From Peptococcaceae bacterium (GTDB lineage: Bacteria; Bacillota; Desulfitobacteriia; Desulfitobacteriales; Desulfitobacteriaceae), in assembly GCA_031289815.1 (NCBI GenBank), contig JAITOS010000012.1, positions 1-8,026 of the forward strand: a stretch of DNA of 8,026 nt, in the 5' to 3' direction. The notes below the pieces were generated by a model. That model did no database searches. It was not told where the DNA came from and saw only the letters and a program-made list of their open reading frames with translations. Both the position numbers and the translations under genes were made by a program. This document shows positions 1 to 3,985 of this stretch, in pieces (within the stretch, counting starts at the first letter, position 1; the number at the start of each line of letters is the position of its first letter).

Positions 1-405
1 GTTATCTATATTTTCGATCATGCCAGTAAAAACAAAACGGTTGATCCAAAACCAGCATATCGTAAAGAATTATTAAGCGACAGTAATGTTATTGAATCGC
101 CGTCAGGGTTATATAGGGCTGAAAAAGTTCCTTTTTTCAGTGAGCAAACCCATCGTTTTATGGTGGTGATAAAACAGATGGATGAAATCATATTCTCGTC
201 AACGACTACTTTTCGGGATAGAGATACAAACCTGATTCTATGGGCTGATGATGGAACGGACACCTTGTGGGCCTATAATAGTGATACCGGGACAGTCGTC
301 ATAGTCCATAGCGCTGGGGCGTGGCTGGAAAAAAGGTATGCGGACAACAAAGACGATGTGGTGCCGCAGTTGCTCAAAGAATTACGACCGACGGTATTTG
401 ATTAG
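1..405 (+). CDS. Hypothetical protein, 5'-truncated by the window edge
   Basis: The reading frame is open from base 1 to a TAG stop at 403-405, giving 134 visible residues. The first in-frame ATG (160) has no Shine-Dalgarno sequence before it and the frame is coherent upstream of it, so the true start most likely lies outside the window. The visible part has no signal peptide, membrane helix or motif that I recognise. It is mixed polar, with a tract rich in Asp, Thr and Trp (FRDRDTNLILWADDGTDTLW, residues 73-92) that could form beta strands, and it ends in a short charged helix-like tail. Base composition is about 42% G+C over the whole piece and about 36% in the first 240 bases, well below the genes to the right, which suggests a different origin or a fast-evolving accessory gene. 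The next gene is convergent. I do not assign a function. Confidence 0.6.
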   Translation, partial: VIYIFDHASKNKTVDPKPAYRKELLSDSNVIESPSGLYRAEKVPFFSEQTHRFMVVIKQMDEIIFSSTTTFRDRDTNLILWADDGTDTLWAYNSDTGTVVIVHSAGAWLEKRYADNKDDVVPQLLKELRPTVFD

Positions 406-409
406 AAAT

Positions 410-460
410 GGAATGCGGCGCGGACAGCCTTGACAATTCGCTTGCATAGAGCCGCATTCC
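410..460. repeat. Perfect 10-bp inverted repeat between convergent genes
   Basis: GGAATGCGGC at 410-419 is mirrored exactly by GCCGCATTCC at 451-460, with 31 bases between the arms. It begins 5 bases after the stop of the left partial gene and ends 20 bases before the stop of the convergent MarR gene, which is where a shared terminator would sit. Neither strand has a real T-run after the stem: the plus side continues CCCAGCGGCG and the minus side ATTTCTAATC. It is therefore not a typical intrinsic terminator, and the long loop also argues against that. A weak bidirectional terminator or a scar of a small mobile element are both possible. Confidence 0.4.
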
Positions 461-480
461 CCCAGCGGCGTTACTCCTCC

Positions 481-1008
481 TCACTCCTCCGGAAAAATAG
501 AGAAATCATTCAGCCGGTTCACCATCTTTGCCAGAACGTCCGCCACCAGCGCCAGATCGGTGGTTTTGTACGCCGCGAAGGCCGCCGCGGTCTGCTGACG
601 TATTTTTTCGTGCAGGATGGCATGAGCCTCCGCGATGGCTTGGCCGGTAGTGGTCAGGGTATAGTAAACCTCCTTGCGGTTATCGGGGCGGGTCTCTCTG
701 GAGACCAGCTTCTTTTTTATGAGCTTGGTCATCGCTTTGGAGACGCCGCCGCCGGTCATAGACAGTTTTTTAGCCAGCTGCGAGCCGTTGCTGGGCCCGG
801 CGGCGCTGAGGCTTTGCAGGATATGGCATTCCGTCATCGTCGGACAGGCGCTGTGCAAAGGCGCGGGCAGGCGTTCCTTCAGCATACGGTCAAATACGCT
901 TTGCACGAGGGCTTCCGTGTGGTCGAAATAGCGGTTGAAAAGCTCCATTTGCTCTAAAATGGCGTTAATCTGTTGCCGTTTCGCTTCCCGGCTGGCCTGG
1001 TGATCCAT
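481..1008 (-). CDS. MarR-family winged-helix transcriptional regulator
   Basis: This 175-residue protein is a likely dimeric DNA-binding repressor that responds to a small ligand or stress. The N-terminal helices (about residues 5-45) would form part of the dimer interface. A winged helix-turn-helix follows at about 58-120. It includes the helix pair around SQLAKKL (76-82), a recognition helix around GGVSKAMTKLIKKK (87-100), and a wing with the family's typical basic-acidic hairpin (RETRPDNRKEVYYTLT, 104-119). The C-terminal helix (about 122-168) completes the dimerisation region. Length is slightly above the usual 140-160. The ATG start is supported by a strong AGGGGGAG on the minus strand (1022-1015) 6 bases upstream. 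It is transcribed divergently from the cyclase gene at 1317, the common arrangement for a MarR protein and its target. Two copies of a 19-bp repeat in the shared control region are candidate operators. The family call is firm; ligand and regulon are unknown. Confidence 0.88.
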   Translation of the reverse strand: MDHQASREAKRQQINAILEQMELFNRYFDHTEALVQSVFDRMLKERLPAPLHSACPTMTECHILQSLSAAGPSNGSQLAKKLSMTGGGVSKAMTKLIKKKLVSRETRPDNRKEVYYTLTTTGQAIAEAHAILHEKIRQQTAAAFAAYKTTDLALVADVLAKMVNRLNDFSIFPEE

Positions 1009-1058
1009 GCTGTTCTCCCCCTAAAACGGATTCGGCGCTGATCCTTTCAGCTTCTTTA

Positions 1059-1086
1059 ATCATACCGAAATCACGAAAAAAAGCAA
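1059..1086 (-). promoter_or_regulatory. Probable promoter of the MarR gene
   Basis: On the minus strand, TATGAT (1064-1059) matches the -10 consensus at 5 of 6 positions. TTGCTT (1086-1081) lies 16 bases upstream as a weak -35. Transcription would begin near 1052, leaving a leader of about 44 bases before the ATG at 1008. The -35 sits 8 bases from the nearest copy of the operator-like repeat, so autoregulation is plausible. Confidence 0.45.
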
Positions 1087-1094
1087 TATTTTTT

Positions 1095-1113
1095 ATTGAC
1101 AAGGAAATAATAT
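1095..1113 (+). promoter_or_regulatory. Operator-like direct repeat, copy 1
   Basis: ATTGACAAGGAAATAATAT occurs here and again at 1127-1145 with a single A-to-G change. This copy contains the complete -35 hexamer of the rightward promoter. The copy-to-copy distance is 32 bp, close to three helical turns, which would place two bound dimers on the same face of the DNA. The divergently encoded MarR protein is the obvious candidate to bind it; that link is inference from position. Confidence 0.55.
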
Positions 1114-1123
1114 GTGGGATAAT
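1096..1123 (+). promoter_or_regulatory. Sigma-A type promoter facing the cyclase gene
   Basis: A perfect -35 TTGACA (1096-1101), a 16-base spacer and GATAAT (1118-1123, 5 of 6) form a strong vegetative promoter. It also carries an extended -10 element (TG at 1115-1116, one base before the hexamer). The predicted start is near 1130, about 187 bases upstream of the cyclase ATG. The -35 is embedded in the first copy of a 19-bp direct repeat, and the second copy covers the predicted start site, so a bound protein would block this promoter. Confidence 0.7.
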
Positions 1124-1126
1124 ATG

Positions 1127-1145
1127 ATTGACGAGGAAATAATAT
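1127..1145 (+). promoter_or_regulatory. Operator-like direct repeat, copy 2
   Basis: ATTGACGAGGAAATAATAT, 18 of 19 bases identical to the copy at 1095-1113. It begins 3 bases after the -10 hexamer and covers the predicted transcription start and first transcribed bases. A protein bound here would occlude RNA polymerase. Such a long near-identical repeat bracketing one -10 element is unlikely to be chance. Confidence 0.55.
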
Positions 1146-1316
1146 TGCGGCGCGGCAAAGCAAGCGTAGAAAGCTAAGCGAGCGGAAACAGCGAGCAAAA
1201 AAAGAACGCAGAGCAGAACCCCAAGTGTTAGAAAACCAAGAGCGCAAAAGAACAAGAGCGCAGAAAAACAGAAGAGTGGACAGCAGAAAAGTAAACAGTA
1301 GGAGGAATAAAAAGCG
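1146..1316 (+). other. T-depleted leader of the cyclase gene
   Basis: This is the untranslated stretch between the promoter region and the cyclase ATG. Only 10 of its 171 bases are T (about 6%). The rest is A, G and C, with repeated AGCGAG/AAGCAAGCG-like words and a 10-bp direct repeat, CAAGAGCGCA, at 1237-1246 and 1253-1262. I find no stable hairpin, terminator or recognisable riboswitch. With so little U the transcript would be largely unstructured. It ends in a strong AGGAGG at 1300-1305, 11 bases before the ATG. Frames on both strands appear open only because stop codons are rare in this composition. Confidence 0.5.
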
Positions 1317-1913
1317 ATGCAGAAAATTGATCTATCAGTCACCCTGACCAACGAGATGCTGGAACAAGCCGCGGCGCTGGCCGCAACGCGGGCCCACACG
1401 GAAAAAAGCGCCAAGCTCGACCTCATCGGCCACGTCGGCACCCATATCGACTTGATGGGCAAGGAATTCGATCTGAAGCGAACGCAAACCACCGGCAGGA
1501 TTTTTGACGTCCGTCAGGTTAGGGCGGACGAAATTACCTTGAAAGATTTTGCCTGCGAGCAGGTGGGCGCAGGGGAATTCCCCTTGTTTTTGACCGGCCG
1601 GATGCAGGAATTTGCCTACGGCGCAAAGGAATATTTTCTGCCCTCCAAGGAGCTGGCCTGGGAGGTCATTGAATTTCTGATCGCGCGGCAGGTGGCGCTG
1701 ATCGGGGTGGACATGGCGGGGGTGCGGAAGGCCGCCGAACACGTCAAGGCCGACACCCTGTGCGCGGAGCGCGGCATCTTTGTCGTGGAAAACCTGGATC
1801 AGCTCCCTGCCGTCTGGGAAGCGGCGGGCGGCAAGCCGTTTACCGTGCAGCTCTATCCGCTGCGGCTTTCCGGGGTCACGGGTCTTCCCTGCCGGGTGGT
1901 GGCGGAGATGTAA
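1317..1913 (+). CDS. Cyclase / kynurenine-formamidase-like family protein
   Basis: The 198 residues match the layout of the metal-dependent cyclase family (the fold of bacterial kynurenine formamidase KynB), cytosolic amidohydrolases that usually bind Zn or Mn. Visible hallmarks are the IDLSVTL opening (4-10), the core HVGTHID (39-45), the GVDMAGVR strand (130-137), GIFVVENL (153-160), and the ending SGVTGLPCRVVAE (185-197). The family core is normally HxGTHxDxPxH. Here the Pro and last His are replaced by Met47 and Lys49, and by my hand alignment the later His ligand, normally 12 residues before the Glu of VEN (Glu158), is Asp146. Substrate is therefore uncertain and a tryptophan-pathway role should not be assumed. 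No kyn genes are nearby. The ATG is supported by AGGAGG at 1300-1305. Expression is probably controlled by the divergent MarR regulator through the repeats at 1095-1145. Confidence 0.8.
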   Translation: MQKIDLSVTLTNEMLEQAAALAATRAHTEKSAKLDLIGHVGTHIDLMGKEFDLKRTQTTGRIFDVRQVRADEITLKDFACEQVGAGEFPLFLTGRMQEFAYGAKEYFLPSKELAWEVIEFLIARQVALIGVDMAGVRKAAEHVKADTLCAERGIFVVENLDQLPAVWEAAGGKPFTVQLYPLRLSGVTGLPCRVVAEM

Positions 1914-1923
1914 TTGCGGAGAT

Positions 1924-1953
1924 TTAACGTTGCGCGTTCGCCGCGGTTATGAT
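1924..1953 (+). promoter_or_regulatory. Possible promoter of the FliK-like/YlqH/dinG run
   Basis: In the 96-base gap after the cyclase, TATGAT (1948-1953, 5 of 6 to the -10 consensus) is preceded by TTAACG (1924-1929, 4 of 6) at an 18-base spacing. Transcription would start near 1960, about 50 bases before the GTG at 2010. An alternative pairing, TTGCGC (1930-1935) with TACGAT (1953-1958) at 17 bases, is possible. No terminator separates the cyclase from this point, so read-through from the cyclase promoter could also occur. Confidence 0.35.
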
Positions 1954-2009
1954 ACGATCAAAGCCTAGGGAAAACCTTACGCAATAGGGATTGATGGAGT
2001 TGGATCGCT

Positions 2010-3629
2010 GTGAATAATATCCAATTAACCGATATAAAAAGTAATGTCCTCTGGTTAGGCCAGATGCGTCCGGGCGAGCGGCTGCTGGTCGAGGTGATCA
2101 AAGGCAATCAATCGGGACTGGCGACGATTCTGCTGAAGGATCGCTATGTACAGGCGGAGATTGAAGCCTTTGTACAGGCGGGAGAGCGTTTTTTCGCCAT
2201 TGTCGGCGAAAAGCAAGCGGAGGGCATCCTCCTGGTGCGGGCGGATCGACCGCCGGAGCAAGCGGCGTCAGCCTTGCCGGGGAATCCCGAACAGGCGGCA
2301 AAGCAGAGCGCCGAGGGAACCTTGATTAAGGTGCTGCCCAGGGAGACGCCGCCGAACCGCAGCGAAATCCTCAAGCCCGCCGCTGTGCCGACGCGCCTGG
2401 AGGGCGAACGGACCTTGGTTGAGGTGATCAAGGGCAATCAATCAGGCTTGGCGCTGGTGCTGGCCAAGGGGCAGTACGTGCAAGCGAAAATTGACGTTCC
2501 GGTGCAGGCCGGCGAACGCTTTTTCGCTGTTTTAACGGAACAGAACGCGGAAGGGATCATGTTTCTCAAAAAAGCGGATATTGCCGCCGCGCCGCTGCCG
2601 GAAGCGCCGGAAGGGGCGGAACGACCGGCTGACCGCCTGAACGCTCAGGTGTTGCAGCGGGGAATCCTGACCAATGACCGCGAGATCCTCCGCCTGGTGC
2701 AGCAGCTGCCGGAGCGCGGGGGCGATTGGCAAGTCTGGCGGGAGACGATCAGAACCGCCGAGCCGCTCAAGCAGCTGCTGGCTTATCTGGAGATTCCGGA
2801 GTGGCCGGAGATGGAAACCGAGGGCATGGAAAAAATCGTAAAATTCCTGCAAAAAATGGGGATCGAATACGAAGCGAAATTATTATACCAGGCGCCCGTT
2901 CAGCGGCAGGAAGCAGAGCTGGGGCAACAGCCGGGGCAACAGCCGTTGCGGGAGCCAGGGGAGTTGGCGCGGGCCGCGGCGGAGACCTTGAATCCCGCCG
3001 TCGCGCCAAAGCCCAAAGAGGGGCAAGAGCTGAAAATTCCCCGGCACGCGGCTGAGGTCATGGGCGCGGCGGCGGCTGACGGGCCGGAGGAGCCGGAAGC
3101 GGTGAAAGAGACCCTGAAAGGCGCTGTCCTGAAAGAATTGGCGGCGCTCGCCGCCAGAAACAGCGAGCCGCCGCACCACCGGGTGCTGACGCAGATGCTG
3201 GATCATATTACCAGCCAACAGCTGTGGCTGCAAAGCGGCGCCGCTGAAAACGCCTTTTTCCTGCTGTGTTTGCCGCTCCGCAATCAGGGAGAGATGAACG
3301 AGGTTCGCATTGCGGCGGAAGCGAAGCGAAAAGGAACGAAGCTGGATGTTCAGCATTGCCGCTTAGCCTTTCTGACCAGCACGGAATATTTGGGGGAGAT
3401 CGGCATCGACGCCTGGTTGGGGAGCGAAGGGATAGATGTCAAAATCCTGTCGGCTGATCCGGAGGAACTCACGGGGCTGTTGGATGAAGCCTGGCCGGAC
3501 GCCCGACACAGAATCACCAACCAGGGCTGGCCGGTCAAGTCGATGGCAGTGAGCCGCCTGGAATCCGACTCTGAATTTATGCGGTTTATTCAAGGGAATA
3601 AGCGTAGTGGGGTGGACTTGCAGGGATGA
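2010..3629 (+). CDS. FliK-like (YlqG-type) hook-length-control-related protein
   Basis: This 539-residue protein resembles the large partners of FlhB-like proteins in Bacillota (YlqG of Bacillus subtilis). The match rests mainly on position just before a YlqH-like gene, on the architecture, and on a C-terminal domain (about 389-530) with the alternating pattern of FliK C-termini, including LCLPLRNQGEMNEV and YLGEIGIDAWL. The N-terminus holds two copies of a 58-residue module, GERxLVEVIKGNQSGLA...VQAGERFFA...AEGI, at 22-79 and 132-189, joined by a Pro/Ala/Glu-rich linker. A helical middle region (about 210-292) and a low-complexity Gln/Pro/Glu/Ala linker (about 293-375, with a tandem GQQP) follow. 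No signal peptide or membrane helix is visible. The GTG start has GGAG at 1996-1999, 10 bases upstream. The stop overlaps the next ATG by 4 bases, so the two are probably translationally coupled. The cellular function of this group is not established to my knowledge. Confidence 0.65.
   Translation: MNNIQLTDIKSNVLWLGQMRPGERLLVEVIKGNQSGLATILLKDRYVQAEIEAFVQAGERFFAIVGEKQAEGILLVRADRPPEQAASALPGNPEQAAKQSAEGTLIKVLPRETPPNRSEILKPAAVPTRLEGERTLVEVIKGNQSGLALVLAKGQYVQAKIDVPVQAGERFFAVLTEQNAEGIMFLKKADIAAAPLPEAPEGAERPADRLNAQVLQRGILTNDREILRLVQQLPERGGDWQVWRETIRTAEPLKQLLAYLEIPEWPEMETEGMEKIVKFLQKMGIEYEAKLLYQAPVQRQEAELGQQPGQQPLREPGELARAAAETLNPAVAPKPKEGQELKIPRHAAEVMGAAAADGPEEPEAVKETLKGAVLKELAALAARNSEPPHHRVLTQMLDHITSQQLWLQSGAAENAFFLLCLPLRNQGEMNEVRIAAEAKRKGTKLDVQHCRLAFLTSTEYLGEIGIDAWLGSEGIDVKILSADPEELTGLLDEAWPDARHRITNQGWPVKSMAVSRLESDSEFMRFIQGNKRSGVDLQG
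2073..2576 (+). repeat. Duplicated 58-codon module within the FliK-like gene
   Basis: Codons 22-79 and 132-189 encode two versions of the same module, offset by exactly 330 bases. DNA similarity is highest at 2091-2123 versus 2421-2453, where 29 of 33 bases agree and all four differences are synonymous. The modules then diverge more strongly. The pattern indicates an internal gene duplication with purifying selection on the VEVIKGNQSGLA core. Confidence 0.8.
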
Positions 3630-3952
3630 ATAAGAAAGCAGTGGCGCTTTCTTACGAGGTAGGGAGAGCGCCGGTCGTGATCGCCAAGGGGTCGGACGAA
3701 GTGGCGATGAAGATTATTCAAGAAGCGGAAAAACAGGATATTCCCATCCAGAAAAATGAAATACTGGTGGAGGCGCTGTCCAGGGTAGAAATCTACCGGG
3801 AAATTCCGGCGGAATTATATCAGACCGTAGCGGAAATCCTGGCTTTTATCTACCGCTTGGACGCGCTGAAACGGCGGGAAAAAGAGAAAAATAAAAGCGG
3901 CGGCGGCGATTCCGGCGGCGCTGACCGTGATCCGGGAGCGGACGCTCGCTGA
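3626..3952 (+). CDS. FlhB C-terminal-domain protein (YlqH-like)
   Basis: At 108 residues this is only the cytoplasmic C-terminal domain of the flagellar/type III export switch protein FlhB, without the membrane domain. Conserved FlhB-C features are AVALSYE (5-11), APVVIAKGSDEVAMKI (15-30), a basic/acidic helix ending in QDIPI (37-41), and IPAELYQTVAEILAFIYRL (60-78). Full FlhB proteins self-cleave at an NPTH motif just before the AVAL strand; here the protein simply begins MNKKAVAL, so the cleavage motif is absent. The tail (about 82-108) is charged and glycine-rich and probably disordered. The ATG lies inside the TGA of the upstream gene (ATGA overlap) with only a weak GGTGGA at 3611-3616, which fits translational coupling. 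In Bacillus the homologue is ylqH, paired with ylqG. It may bind the upstream FliK-like protein as FlhB-C binds FliK; that is inference. Confidence 0.85.
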   Translation: MNKKAVALSYEVGRAPVVIAKGSDEVAMKIIQEAEKQDIPIQKNEILVEALSRVEIYREIPAELYQTVAEILAFIYRLDALKRREKEKNKSGGGDSGGADRDPGADAR

Positions 3953-3985
3953 GCGAAAGACAAGAACGCGGGGAAAAGAGCAAGC

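Noticed and set aside
430..957. Plus-strand open frame antisense to the MarR gene
   Set aside because: It mirrors the minus-strand gene, which has a clear family fold, a good ribosome binding site and a promoter. The plus-strand translation has no recognisable domain.
1124..1177. Small ORF (ATG at 1124, or TTG at 1145) as a leader peptide
   Set aside because: The ATG lies upstream of the predicted transcription start. The TTG version encodes only 10 residues, and its apparent AGGA is part of the operator-like repeat.
1225..1347. GTG-initiated 40-codon Arg/Lys-rich upstream ORF overlapping the cyclase start
   Set aside because: There is no Shine-Dalgarno sequence before it, and the Arg/Lys richness is what any frame of this purine-rich, T-poor stretch would encode.
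965..1492. Long open frame on the minus strand across the divergent control region
   Set aside because: It is open because the plus strand is almost free of T here, so minus-strand stop codons are rare. It overlaps the MarR start, both promoters and the conserved cyclase core, and its translation is low-complexity Cys/Ser/Leu/Phe.
2921..2944. Tandem 12-bp repeat (GGGGCAACAGCC twice) as a regulatory element
   Set aside because: It is in frame inside the low-complexity linker of the FliK-like protein, encodes repeated GQQP, and is most simply explained as linker slippage.
3943..3955. Hairpin CGCTC-GCT-GAGCG at the end of the FlhB-like gene as a terminator
   Set aside because: The stem is only 5 bp and is followed by a T-free purine-rich stretch, so it has no U-tract. 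The dinG gene follows closely on the same strand.
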